Source of the DNA: Flavobacterium ginsengisoli
GTDB taxonomy: Bacteria; Bacteroidota; Bacteroidia; Flavobacteriales; Flavobacteriaceae
Direction of reading: 5' to 3'
Length of the DNA stretch: 64,000 bases
Assembly: GCF_029625315.1 (NCBI RefSeq)
Contig: NZ_CP121110.1
Coordinates: forward strand, 1,603,501-1,667,500
Position numbers and translations under genes: made by a program
Shown: positions 18,556-27,566 of the stretch, in pieces
Position numbering within the stretch: position 1 is the first letter of the stretch
Layout of the letters: every line of letters begins with the position of its first letter
The notes under the pieces: generated by a model
Database searches by the model: none
The model's input: only the letters and a program-made list of their open reading frames with translations
Told to the model about the DNA's origin: nothing

Positions 18556-18678
18556 ATGGACATGATTGTAAAAGACTACAATTATTCGTTAATGGCTTGG
18601 CAAATTTTTTGCTTACTTTTCGGTTTATTTTTTTTGATCACAATATTTTATTTGCTGTACAAAATTTATAAAAAGTAA
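18556..18678 (+). CDS. 40-residue single-helix membrane peptide, copy 3
   Basis: It has KDYNYSLMAWQIFC, a hydrophobic helix and FYLLYKIYKK at the end, matching the peptides at 12611 and 12870 more than 5 kb away. WQIFC is identical to copy 2. It extends the family to both edges of the island. Confidence 0.6.
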   Translation: MDMIVKDYNYSLMAWQIFCLLFGLFFLITIFYLLYKIYKK

Positions 18679-18739
18679 AATAAAATGCTTCCACGAGCAA
18701 AAACTCGAAATTTGAAACAAATTCATAACAATGTTTTGC

Positions 18740-18815
18740 TCTGTGTGAGGGATAGAGCCAAGCTACCGAAGTAGCGGCGAAAGCCCGACTGCAATTAAAA
18801 AAAGACCCAATGAAC
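18740..18815. repeat. Dispersed repeat, family D
   Basis: GTGAGGGATAGAGCCAAGC, then GCGGCGAAAGCCCGACTGC, then AAAAAAAGACCCAATGAAC. The same ordered blocks recur at 21530-21603. Intergenic repeats of this type are common in Flavobacterium. Confidence 0.65.
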
Positions 18816-18848
18816 GCAACTTTCGTTGCCAAAGATATGTCGTAACAA

Positions 18849-18884
18849 AAAAACCTCGTAAGCAAATGTCTTACGAGGTTTTTT
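18849..18884 (-). terminator. Rho-independent terminator
   Basis: AAACCTCGTAAG pairs with CTTACGAGGTTTTTT around CAAATGT. It lies just downstream of the leftward GLUG lipoprotein gene, and reading from the + strand could also stop transcripts of the island. Confidence 0.8.
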
Positions 18885-18902
18885 ATTTATAGCTAATAAT
18901 TT

Positions 18903-20475
18903 TTATTGACCGCCAAGTCCCACTAAAGTAGGATATTTTCCGCTTGTAAATTTCCAATTAGCAGAAGTCCAAGTGCTACTGTAAGGAGTTGCTGTTTTCA
19001 TTTCGGCCGTTGTTTTTCCAACTGCTTTACCACCATCATCAGAAGTTGTTTGTCCTGTTGTCTCGATATCCCAAAAACAATCTGGCGCTGAACTCCAGTT
19101 AAAGTTGTAGCCAACTAGTCCGCCTCCAGTTTTAAGATTTCCTGTAGCATAACAATTAACGATTTCATATGCGTTTTTCCCCATAAGAGCTCCAGCATAT
19201 TTATATGTACCAGATATTGAACCTGTCGCATAACAATTTTGCACATCGCACTCGTAATTATATCCTACTAACCCTCCAATTACCGAGTTAGATACTCCTG
19301 TAACATTAACTTTACTATAGCTATTTAAAAGTTTACCTGGCTTACCGTTAGCATCATTATTAATTCCTACCAAACCGCCAATTTCTGCCGAAAATCCTGT
19401 AGAACTAACAGAACCTGTAGTGTAACAATGAGAAATTGTTCCTCCTTGATTATTTCCAACCAAAGCACCAACAGTGCCTCCAGTAGTAATATTTACTGAG
19501 GTAAATCCAATATTCTTAACAACTGCTTTTGCCCCCATTATAGAAATAAATCCAACATAATCTGTGCTTGCCACCTTTAATGGTCAAATTTTTAACAACA
19601 TGACCATCGCCATCTATAATTCCTTCGAAAGTATAAAAATCTCCAATAGGAGTCCAACCTCGAGTTGCATAGTTTTCACCAATTGGGTAATCGGTACCAT
19701 TTACTTCTGGCATTGTAATATCATTCATCAATTTAAAACTTTCAGTAAGTTTTAAGGCTGGCGTTGCAAGCTGCTCTGGAGTGTAAATACCATAAGGATT
19801 TGTATTCTTGTCATAAGCAGGTATTTTAATGGTATAGGTCTTTTTTGTTTTACCATCTGCAGCTGTAATAGTAAAAGTAAAACCTGTAGAGTTATAATCG
19901 CTTTCTTGGTTATCTCCAGATTGTGTCATTTCTGCTCCAGCTGGTAAGATCGGAAATCCGCTAACAAAATCAAGATTAGCAGGAGCATTATTAAAAATAT
20001 TTTCTCCTTCTTTAAGTGCAGGTAATTCCCAATATACATCAGAGAAACCTCCTTCAAAAGCAAAGCCAAGTACATCAGCCGAATTAGGAGGTGCAATTGT
20101 ATAATTTTGAGTACTTCCATCCTCTGCAGTAACTGTATATGTTATAGCCTTACTAAAATCGTTTTTGGTAGTTCCGCTAACTTGTGTAACAGAACCTACG
20201 GTAACTTTTGCTCCCGTTGTAGTAAAAGTAGTCGCTAAACTAGTTAAGTCAACATCAGCAGGAAATACGATAGTTATTGTATGTTCTTTTTCATTAATTG
20301 TACCTGTTATTGCAGGATTAACAAAAGAGAATGCAGTAATTTCTTTAGAACTGCTAGTCGCTGGTCCTTCACCTATTGGTTCATCACTAGAACATGAATA
20401 CCCAACGGCAATAAATAATGCAAGCATACTCACATATTTACAAAACGATACAGTCGATTTTCTTTTTTTTAGCAT
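18903..20475 (-). CDS. GLUG-repeat lipoprotein with DUF5018-like N-terminal domains (frameshifted)
   Basis: A lipoprotein signal (lipobox GYSC at about residue 28) is followed by two domains of the DUF5018 type (ITAFSFVNPAITGTI ... YTVTAEDGSTQNYTI). After these come GLUG-motif repeats such as GGLVGYNYECDVQNCYATGS, predicted to form a beta solenoid. Such proteins are surface adhesins or glycan-binding proteins. The frame is broken in GCTTGC at 19566-19571 (+ strand); correction gives TIKGGSTDYVGFISIMG and about 524 residues. Confidence 0.75.
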
Positions 20476-20739
20476 TTTAAATTAAGTTAGATTTATAGAA
20501 ATATTTCTGTTTTTGGTTTATTATAATTAATCGATATGTTGTTAAAATATTGCCAAAATTATTTAATTGGTTTGTATTATACTTACGGCTTTCCTCATTT
20601 CACGCTGGTTTTTACATTTATTTTTTTCAAATCAGTTTTTACCTCTCACTAAAAAGACGCTATAAATTATTTTCTTACTTATTTTATAAAAATCATATAT
20701 TTGAAACAATACTATTTGCAACACTAAAAGCCAAAAGAA
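20476..20739. other. Intergenic region with a promoter-like box
   Basis: This AT-rich stretch separates the GLUG lipoprotein from the rightward DUF6882 gene. The only motif seen is TATATTTG at 20696-20703, a TAnnTTTG match 37 bases before the ATG at 20740. No further structure was seen. Confidence 0.4.
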
Positions 20740-21480
20740 ATGGGAATATTCAATAATCTATTTAAGAAGAAAGAAAAAGAAACAGCTTCAACAAATACTC
20801 AAACTAATCAAAAGATCAGTTTTACTTCTGAAAATGATTTTTTAGAAAAATTTGGAGCTCTTGCTTTAGAAAAACAAAGAAATCTATATGAAGTTACAGG
20901 CGGACTTTCTTGGAATGTTAATATGGATAATGAAGAAATTACTTTTGGAGACCATCTAACTTTTCCAATGCAGGTTTTGGGTTCATTTTCTCATTCTTCA
21001 GAAACTTGGCTTTGGCTTTGGGATAATAAAGCAGGCGGCTACGCTGAGTCTGTAATGAAACAAGCGCTTTCATTAAAGAAATATGGCGAAGAAAATAACA
21101 TCGAATTATTAAGTATTGGAAAATTTGATGCTGTTCAGAACGATTTACATCTTATTGGAATGGTTGCCACAACAATGTTTAATTTAAGTGGTTATTATCT
21201 CGGAAATTATGGTCAAGGAACAATGGTTGTTACCATTAAAGACGATTCGATTGATAATATTGAAAGTGAAGAATTCTCTAGAATTATCACTGTTTTTCCA
21301 GAATTGATTTCGACTTTTGAAATTCAAAACCACAAAAATGCTTTTTCAAATTATCTTTCTCAAAAAGGTTATGAATTAACTGTAAATGGTAATGAAGTTA
21401 AAGCGCAAAAGAATGATAAAGTAATTACTGCGACCTTTAATGAAAACAATCTTTTGATTAATTTAAATGGTAATTCTTAA
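20740..21480 (+). CDS. DUF6882-family protein
   Basis: The 246-residue soluble protein contains FGDHLTFPMQVLGSFS and ETWLWLWDN, the signature I associate with DUF6882. A Lys/Glu/Thr-rich N-terminal segment (residues 8-30) precedes the domain, and residues 195-245 form a separate small C-terminal part. Function unknown; the family name is from memory. Confidence 0.6.
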   Translation: MGIFNNLFKKKEKETASTNTQTNQKISFTSENDFLEKFGALALEKQRNLYEVTGGLSWNVNMDNEEITFGDHLTFPMQVLGSFSHSSETWLWLWDNKAGGYAESVMKQALSLKKYGEENNIELLSIGKFDAVQNDLHLIGMVATTMFNLSGYYLGNYGQGTMVVTIKDDSIDNIESEEFSRIITVFPELISTFEIQNHKNAFSNYLSQKGYELTVNGNEVKAQKNDKVITATFNENNLLINLNGNS

Positions 21481-21529
21481 GATTATTTAAATCAAAAACT
21501 TGAAACTTGAAATAACAACAAAGCATATA

Positions 21530-21603
21530 TTCGCGTGAGAGATAGAGCCAATCCGCCGCGGCGAAGGCGAAAGCCAGACAGCAATAAAAAAAAGACCCAA
21601 TGA
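21530..21603. repeat. Dispersed repeat, family D
   Basis: GTGAGAGATAGAGCCAATCC and GGCGAAAGCCAGACAGC correspond block by block to 18740-18815 and run into the terminator stem AAAAAGACCCAAT. Confidence 0.65.
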
Positions 21604-21632
21604 ACACAAAGTTGATTGGGTCTTTTTTTTAT
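21588..21632. terminator. Rho-independent terminator
   Basis: AAAAAAGACCCAAT and ATTGGGTCTTTTTTTT pair around GAACACAAAGTTG. It sits between converging genes (DUF6882 and Nudix) and could serve both. Confidence 0.8.
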
Positions 21633-21672
21633 TGGTGGCACGCCCAAATAATTGATTTCTAATTTAAAAACT

Positions 21673-22335
21673 TTAAATATCTTTTATTTTGGAATCTGGT
21701 CCAGATCGATAAGCAATTGGCGCGGCCATTTTTTCTATTGGTTTCTTTTCTTCTTCAAACAATAATTTAATATTCTCGTAAGAATTTTTAAGTGCTTCTT
21801 TAATTTGTTCGGGGTTTAACCACGCTACTTTTTCGATTCCTTCTTCGATTTGTCCGTGTGGTGTTCCTTCAAAATCGGAAAACATTTCGAACCAATGCGT
21901 GATTTTAAGTTTGTATTTTCCGTTGCGTTTAAAGATGTGATAGGTTTTTTGAAGTTTATTCGTAATACGAAGCTGGTTTACCCCTGTCTCCTCCTCTACC
22001 TCACGCATAGCCGTCGCTTCAATGTCTTCCCCTTTCTCGATTCCGCCTTTTGGCAGGTCCCATTTTCCGTTTCTAAAGATAAACAAGACTTCGCCTTTCT
22101 TATTGTAGACAAAGCCTCCGCCTGCTTTATTCACGGGAATCTTGGCTTTAAGGGTTTTCATTATCTCACTTTCGTCGGGATGATATAGAATGGCTTTTTG
22201 AATTTTATTTTGAAAAATTTTTATAATAAGCTGTTCGATATCAATACTCTCCAACAAGAACAATTGGAAATCTGTTTCACGCGAGATTTCATTTGTCAAA
22301 AAAAGTGGTTTGTCGTTTACAAAAACTTTATACAT
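21673..22335 (-). CDS. Nudix hydrolase
   Basis: The protein hydrolyses a nucleoside-diphosphate-linked substrate that cannot be named from sequence. The Nudix box GGIEKGEDIEATAMREVEEE fits Gx5Ex7REUxEExGU and lies at about residues 95-120. A ~65-residue N-terminal part precedes it, giving 220 residues. The start codon lies inside the predicted promoter of the divergent pyrE gene. Confidence 0.85.
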   Translation of the reverse strand: MYKVFVNDKPLFLTNEISRETDFQLFLLESIDIEQLIIKIFQNKIQKAILYHPDESEIMKTLKAKIPVNKAGGGFVYNKKGEVLFIFRNGKWDLPKGGIEKGEDIEATAMREVEEETGVNQLRITNKLQKTYHIFKRNGKYKLKITHWFEMFSDFEGTPHGQIEEGIEKVAWLNPEQIKEALKNSYENIKLLFEEEKKPIEKMAAPIAYRSGPDSKIKDI

Positions 22336-22337
22336 TT
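22309..22337 (+). promoter_or_regulatory. pyrE promoter (TTTG - 17 bp - TAnnTTTG)
   Basis: TTTG at 22309-22312 and TACATTTG at 22330-22337 are separated by 17 bases, a good Bacteroidota housekeeping promoter match. The pyrE ATG is only 6 bases past the -7 box, so the transcript should be leaderless or nearly so. Confidence 0.55.
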
Positions 22338-22342
22338 GTACT

Positions 22343-22987
22343 ATGATTTTTAATAAAGATACTGCCGAAAAAACAGCCGAATTGCTTTTGCAAATAAATG
22401 CAATTAAATTGAATCCCGAAAATCCTTTTACATGGGCTTCTGGTTGGAAATCTCCTATTTACTGCGATAATAGGTTAATTCTTTCATTTCCGAGCATCAG
22501 AAACTATGTTCGTGATGAGTTTGCTAAAAACATCGAAAAACAATTTGGAAAACCTGATGTGATTGCTGGTGTTGCTACTGGAGCCATTGGGGTTGGAATT
22601 TTGGTTGCCGAAAGTTTAGGACTTCCGTTCGTATATGTGCGTCCAGAACCTAAAAAACACGGTAGACAAAACCAAGTGGAAGGTTTTTTACAAAAAGGAC
22701 AAAATGTTGTGGTTGTTGAGGATTTAATTAGTACCGGAAAAAGCAGTTTAATGGCTGTAGAAGCTTTAAGAAGCGAAGGCGCTAATATTAAAGGTATGGC
22801 CGCTATTTTCACATATGGTTTTGGAGTTGCAGAAGAGAATTTTAAAGAAGCTAACATTGATTTATTCACTTTAAGCAACTATGAAAATCTTTTAGATTTA
22901 GCAGTTCAAAAACAATACATCACAGAAGATCAACAATCGACTCTGTTGGAATGGAACGCAAGTCCATCAACTTGGGGACAAGAGTAA
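22343..22987 (+). CDS. pyrE: Orotate phosphoribosyltransferase
   Basis: It makes OMP from orotate and PRPP in pyrimidine synthesis. Visible motifs are FTWASGWKSPIYCDNR at the N-terminus, RPEPKKHGRQNQVEG (catalytic loop Lys/His), and the PRPP-binding VVVVEDLISTGKSS. From ATG 22343 it has 214 residues, the usual length. The longer frame from TTG 22310 would begin inside the promoter and is rejected. Confidence 0.95.
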   Translation: MIFNKDTAEKTAELLLQINAIKLNPENPFTWASGWKSPIYCDNRLILSFPSIRNYVRDEFAKNIEKQFGKPDVIAGVATGAIGVGILVAESLGLPFVYVRPEPKKHGRQNQVEGFLQKGQNVVVVEDLISTGKSSLMAVEALRSEGANIKGMAAIFTYGFGVAEENFKEANIDLFTLSNYENLLDLAVQKQYITEDQQSTLLEWNASPSTWGQE

Positions 22988-22992
22988 GATTT

Positions 22993-23065
22993 TAGATTTG
23001 CGAACTTTGTGTTTTTCAAAACTTAGCATATAAAAAAACTTAGCGCGCTTTGCGTTAAAAAAACA
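22993..23065. repeat. Dispersed repeat, family B (partial)
   Basis: TTGCGAACTTTGTGTTTTTC and GCGCGCTTTGCGTTAAAAA correspond to the right half of family B; the left half is missing. Confidence 0.6.
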
Positions 23066-23080
23066 AAAACAAAAAACAAT

Positions 23081-23473
23081 ATGAACTTAGAAAGTCCAAA
23101 AGTTACAGTTCAGAAATCAGCTCAGGATTTATTTGATCAACTGACTGACGTAAAGAATTTCGAAAAATTAATGCCAGACAACATTGCTAAATTTGAAGTG
23201 ACTGGCGAAGACGCTTTTATTTTTGGATTGAAAGGGATGCCTGAAATCAAATTAAAAATGAAAGACAAAATAGCTCCAAACAAAATTGTTTTGGGTGCTG
23301 CAAGTGATAAACTTCCGTTTACACTAACTTCAAACATTGACACTATTTCTGATTCAGAAAGCGCTGTTCAATTATTTTTTGAAGGCGAATTCAACGCTAT
23401 GATGGCAATGATGGTTAAAGGTCCAATTAGTAAGTTTATTGAAACTTTAGCAAACAATATGAACAAGCTTTAA
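23081..23473 (+). CDS. SRPBCC-superfamily protein
   Basis: The 130 residues fit the small helix-grip fold: KVTVQKSAQDLFDQLTDVKN at the start, central LKGMPEIKLKMKD, and a long C-terminal helix. Proteins of this kind bind hydrophobic ligands. No specific ligand can be inferred. Confidence 0.6.
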   Translation: MNLESPKVTVQKSAQDLFDQLTDVKNFEKLMPDNIAKFEVTGEDAFIFGLKGMPEIKLKMKDKIAPNKIVLGAASDKLPFTLTSNIDTISDSESAVQLFFEGEFNAMMAMMVKGPISKFIETLANNMNKL

Positions 23474-23506
23474 TAATGGTAAATTATTAATTGTAAATTA
23501 TAAATT

Positions 23507-23537
23507 AAAAGTCCAATCTAACGATTGGACTTTTTTG
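23507..23537. terminator. Rho-independent terminator
   Basis: AAAAGTCCAATC and GATTGGACTTTTTT pair around TAAC, 33 bases after the SRPBCC gene. Confidence 0.85.
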
Positions 23538-23541
23538 TTTT

Positions 23542-23640
23542 TGTCATTTCGAGGAACGAGAAATCACACTAGTAGCTCGACAAAGTATTCCCTTATCTAT
23601 GCGGAATCCCGCGTGTGATTTCTCGTTCCTCGAAATGACA
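23542..23640. repeat. Dispersed hairpin repeat, family C
   Basis: TGTCATTTCGAGGAACGAG at the left end is complementary to CTCGTTCCTCGAAATGACA at the right. The interior has AGCTCGACAAAG, as in the other copies. The arm subtype differs from those at 51175 and 60994, yet both arms differ together. Confidence 0.8.
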
Positions 23641-23667
23641 AATAGTACGGTTTATTCACTTGGAAGA

Positions 23668-23708
23668 AAAAAAACTTAGAATCTTAGCATCTTAGAACCT
23701 TAGTAGCT
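23668..23708. repeat. Dispersed repeat, family A
   Basis: AACTTAGAATCTTAGCATC / TTAGAACCTTAGTAGC lies just 3' of birA. Confidence 0.55.
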
Positions 23709-24437
23709 TTAATAAAGCATTTTAACTTCTTTGATCTCAAACTCTGCAATAGAATCGTCTTCTAGCAAAACCTGCAGTTTTCCAACAGGAGAAACGCCTT
23801 GAATGATTCCCATAAAATCTTGTTCATTATTGTCTCTAAACGCTGTTGGAACGCCTTTTTTGAATAAAAAATTAAAGTACTCGTTCCAGAAATTTTGAGA
23901 TTCAGTTTTCCAAGACTGAATCTTTTCTTTTAGCTTTTCAACAATTAAAATTGCTATTTCTTCTTTGTCAAAAGGTTCTCCCGAAATTACTGCCAGTGAA
24001 GAAGCGTTAGGCAATTCGTCAAAATCGGTTTGATTGACATTGATTCCAATTCCGACAACTGACACAATTCTGCCATCGCTTTTTAAGGTATTTTCGATTA
24101 ATATGCCAACAAGTTTCTTATTGTATGACAGAATGTCGTTTGGCCATTTAATACAGATATCAGGAATATTTAACGATTTTAAAACCTCTGCAATCGACAA
24201 AGCGACCAAGACACTTAAATTGAAAACTTCTTCATTACTAAAGAGAAAATCCTTCACCAAAACGCTCATAGTTAGATTTTTACCCGCTTGAGTCTTCCAT
24301 ACACCACCTACTTGACCTTTTCCTTTTGTCTGATTTTCAGCTGTTACCACAGTGAAATTCTCCAGTTCATCCTGACTTGCTAATGATTTTAGAAAGTCGT
24401 TTGTAGAATCTATGGCATCGAGTTTGATTAGTTTCAT
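23709..24437 (-). CDS. birA: Biotin--[acetyl-CoA-carboxylase] ligase
   Basis: It attaches biotin to carboxylase carrier domains. The 242-residue protein begins directly with the catalytic domain (LDAIDSTNDFLKSL) and has the biotin/ATP loop TKGKGQVGGVWKT and CIKWPNDIL. There is no N-terminal helix-turn-helix, so it is a ligase only and not a repressor. It is divergent from rsfS. Confidence 0.9.
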   Translation of the reverse strand: MKLIKLDAIDSTNDFLKSLASQDELENFTVVTAENQTKGKGQVGGVWKTQAGKNLTMSVLVKDFLFSNEEVFNLSVLVALSIAEVLKSLNIPDICIKWPNDILSYNKKLVGILIENTLKSDGRIVSVVGIGINVNQTDFDELPNASSLAVISGEPFDKEEIAILIVEKLKEKIQSWKTESQNFWNEYFNFLFKKGVPTAFRDNNEQDFMGIIQGVSPVGKLQVLLEDDSIAEFEIKEVKMLY

Positions 24438-24529
24438 TAAATAATTTAAATATCTTAGTTTAATATTTTGTTAAGGTTCAAAAATAATCACAAAATTTGG
24501 TAACTTTACAAATTCATATAAAATAATTC

Positions 24530-24901
24530 ATGGCGAAAAAGACTGTTAATAATGATGTTCTACTGGCGAACATAATCAAAGGGATTGAGGAAGTAAAAGG
24601 AAATGATATCGATATTCTTGACTTAAGAGAAATAGATACAGCTGTATGCGACTATTTTGTTATTTGCAACGGTAGCTCAAACACCCAAGTAAACGCCATC
24701 GTAAACTCAATTCAAAAAATTGTATCAAAAGACTTAAAAGATAAACCTTGGCATGTAGAAGGAACCGATAATGCAGAATGGGTTTTAATGGACTATGTAC
24801 ATATTGTAGTACACGTTTTCCAGAAACACATTCGCGAATATTACAACATCGAAAGCCTTTGGGGCGATGCCAAAATAACTTCAATCGAGAACAAATACTA
24901 A
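24530..24901 (+). CDS. rsfS: Ribosomal silencing factor RsfS
   Basis: RsfS binds ribosomal protein uL14 and blocks subunit joining under starvation. The 123 residues show the family core DYFVICNGSSNTQVNAI, WHVEGTDNAEWVLMDY and HVFQKHIREYYNIESLWGDA. It is 15 bases upstream of ftsH, a common Bacteroidota pair. Confidence 0.93.
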   Translation: MAKKTVNNDVLLANIIKGIEEVKGNDIDILDLREIDTAVCDYFVICNGSSNTQVNAIVNSIQKIVSKDLKDKPWHVEGTDNAEWVLMDYVHIVVHVFQKHIREYYNIESLWGDAKITSIENKY

Positions 24902-24916
24902 AGAAACTTTCATTAA

Positions 24917-26843
24917 ATGGCTAAAGATAATAATCCAAATCCGAATAAATTTAAAATAAGTCCTTGGTTAATATACACCGCAATACTTTTAGTTTTTTTA
25001 TTCATAAGTTTTGCCACAGGAGGATCAAGCTTAAGCGAACCTGCCCAATTAACTTCTTCTAAATTCAACACCCTTCTAGAAAAAGGACAAATTGAAAAAG
25101 TAATTGTTTACAACAAAGCAGAAGCTGAGGTATATTTGAATGCTGCGGCTCTTAAAGACCCAGCAAACAAAAAAGTTGCTGAAGATATTTTCAAACAGCC
25201 AAACAAAGGTCCACATTATACGTTGGAAATTGGTAATGATCAAATCTTTCAGACTAAATTAGAAAAAGCAGTTAGCGAAGGAAAACTGAAAGACTTCAAC
25301 TTTCTTCAAAAAAATAACTGGAGCGATATTTTAATTAGCTTACTTCCTATCATCATTATTGTTGGTGTATGGATTTTCATTATGCGTAAAATGTCTGGCG
25401 GAGGCGCTGGCGGAGGCGGACAGATTTTCAATATCGGAAAATCTAAAGCTAAATTGTTTGATGAAAAAACAGATATCAAAACTACATTTAAAGATGTTGC
25501 AGGTTTAGAAGGTGCTAAAGAAGAAATTCAAGAAATTGTTGAATTCCTTAAAAACCCTGAAAAATACACGAATCTTGGAGGTAAAATTCCAAAAGGAGCC
25601 TTATTGGTAGGGCCTCCAGGAACTGGTAAAACATTATTGGCAAAAGCAGTTGCTGGTGAGGCTCAAGTACCTTTCTTTTCTTTATCTGGTTCAGATTTCG
25701 TAGAAATGTTCGTAGGAGTTGGTGCTTCACGTGTACGTGACTTATTCAAACAAGCTAAAGAAAAATCTCCTGCTATCATTTTCATTGATGAGATCGATGC
25801 TGTTGGTAGAGCGAGAGGAAAAAGCAATATGTCTGGCGGAAACGACGAAAGAGAAAACACTTTGAACCAATTACTAACAGAAATGGACGGTTTTGGTACA
25901 AACTCTAACGTAATTGTTCTAGTCGCAACAAATAGAGCTGACGTTTTAGACAAAGCTTTAATGCGTGCAGGACGTTTTGACAGACAAATTTTTGTTGACT
26001 TACCAGACATTCGCGAAAGAGCTGAAATCTTCAAAGTACACTTAGCTCCTATTAAAAAAGTTGAAGGTCTAGATTTAGATTTCTTAGCAAAACAAACTCC
26101 AGGTTTCTCTGGTGCTGATATTGCCAATGTTTGTAACGAAGTCTGCTCTTATTGCTGCTCGTAACAACAAAGCTGCAGTTGACAGACAAGATTTCCTTGA
26201 TGCCGTTGATAGAATTATTGGTGGTCTTGAAAAGAAAAACAAAATCATTACTCCAGACGAAAAAAGAGCAATTGCAATTCACGAAGCTGGTCACGCTACT
26301 GTAAGCTGGATGTTAGAGCATGCTGCCCCACTTATTAAAGTAACAATTGTTCCTCGTGGGCAAAGTTTAGGAGCTGCTTGGTACTTGCCAGAAGAGAGAC
26401 AAATCGTGAGAACAGACCAAATGTTAGACGAAATGTGTGCTACTATGGGCGGTAGAGTTGCTGAAAAAGTAACTTTTGACAGAATTTCGACTGGCGCATT
26501 AAGCGACTTAGAAAAAGTAACTCGTCAAGCTCGTGCTATGGTAACTATTTACGGATTGAATGATAAAATCGGTAATGTTACGTATTACGATTCAAGCGGA
26601 CAAAGCGAATACAACTTCTCTAAACCGTATTCTGATGAAACTGCAAAAATTATTGACAAAGAAATTTCAGAGTTAATCGAAGGTCAATATCAGAGAGCAA
26701 TTCAAATTTTAGAAGAAAACAAAGATAAGTTAAACCAACTTGCTGATATTCTGATTGAAAAAGAAGTAATCTTTAAAGATGACTTAGAAAACATATTCGG
26801 AAAACGTACTTTTGACAAAAATTTAGAAGAAGTAGTTTCATAA
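24917..26843 (+). CDS. ftsH: ATP-dependent zinc metalloprotease FtsH (frameshifted)
   Basis: This is a membrane-bound AAA+ protease that degrades unneeded membrane and regulatory proteins. Two N-terminal membrane helices flank a periplasmic domain, then come Walker A GPPGTGKT, Walker [10 protein letters not shown] and the SRH region. The zinc site HEAGH is at 26280-26294. The frame breaks at 26141-26146 (GTCTGC for expected GCTGC); correction gives [15 protein letters not shown] and about 642 residues. Loss of FtsH is usually very harmful, which supports a sequencing error. Confidence 0.93.
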
Positions 26844-26871
26844 GTAATTACGAAATACGTAATAATTTTTT

Positions 26872-26913
26872 AAAATCTTAATTCAAAATACCCTTTTGAA
26901 TTAAGATTTTTTT
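26872..26913 (+). terminator. Rho-independent terminator of rsfS-ftsH
   Basis: AAAATCTTAATTCA and TTGAATTAAGATTTTTTTA pair around AAATACCCTT. Confidence 0.8.
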
Positions 26914-26920
26914 ATCTTTG
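26913..26920 (+). promoter_or_regulatory. Putative -7 element upstream of the LUD-cdsA-psd operon
   Basis: TATCTTTG matches TAnnTTTG and lies 39 bases before ATG 26960. It overlaps the terminator tail of ftsH; the -33 match is weak. Confidence 0.35.
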
Positions 26921-26959
26921 AACGTTTTCAATTAACATGTAAAGCATTTCATATAAAAA

Positions 26960-27565
26960 ATGAATTTTTTCAAAAAAATATTTGGCTCTAGTGAAGCCGC
27001 TTCTGACGAAGAGAACGAAAGCGAATATGCGGGAACTTCTGCGCAGAACAGTCATTTATCTTTAGACGAGCAATTTATTTTCAATTTCAAAAAAAATGGA
27101 GGTAAATTTTTGTACTGCGAAAACATGGAAGAAGTTAACGAGCAGTTTGAAAACATTTTAGAAGAAAACGATTGGTTTGAAAATGAAGTTTTATGTTATG
27201 AACCTGCCCTTTTTAGCTTACTAGAAGAAAATAAATTATTTTATATCGCGCCAACAAAACCAAGATTCTTATTGGCAAGTTGTGAAAACCTTATAGCTGA
27301 TGAAGGATCAGTTTTATTTTCATCAAGACAAATCAGACAGAATAAACCAAACGAATTGCCCGCAAACATTGTTATTATAGCAACCACAAGCCAAATCCTT
27401 CCCATGAAAAGTGACGGATTGAGCGCTATAAAACGTAAATACGAACGAGACTATCCTACTAATATCACTACAATAAAATATTTCGAAAAAGCGAAAGACG
27501 AAGATTTTACACAATACGGAAGTGTTGCTAAAAACCTTTATTTATTGCTTCTAGAAGATCTTTAA
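26960..27565 (+). CDS. LUD-domain (LutC/YkgG-like) protein
   Basis: The 201-residue protein has an acidic N-terminal extension (residues 10-35) and a LUD domain, seen in LASCENLIADEGSVLFSSRQ and PANIVIIATTSQILP. In LutABC this family takes part in lactate oxidation, but lutA and lutB are not present here. It is instead the first gene of a phospholipid operon, so another role is likely. Confidence 0.75.
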   Translation: MNFFKKIFGSSEAASDEENESEYAGTSAQNSHLSLDEQFIFNFKKNGGKFLYCENMEEVNEQFENILEENDWFENEVLCYEPALFSLLEENKLFYIAPTKPRFLLASCENLIADEGSVLFSSRQIRQNKPNELPANIVIIATTSQILPMKSDGLSAIKRKYERDYPTNITTIKYFEKAKDEDFTQYGSVAKNLYLLLLEDL

Positions 27566-27566
27566 G

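Noticed and set aside
26052..26294. Leftward short open frames inside ftsH, gyrA, clpC and thrA
   Set aside because: They are antisense shadows of strongly coding frames without conserved motifs or promoters.
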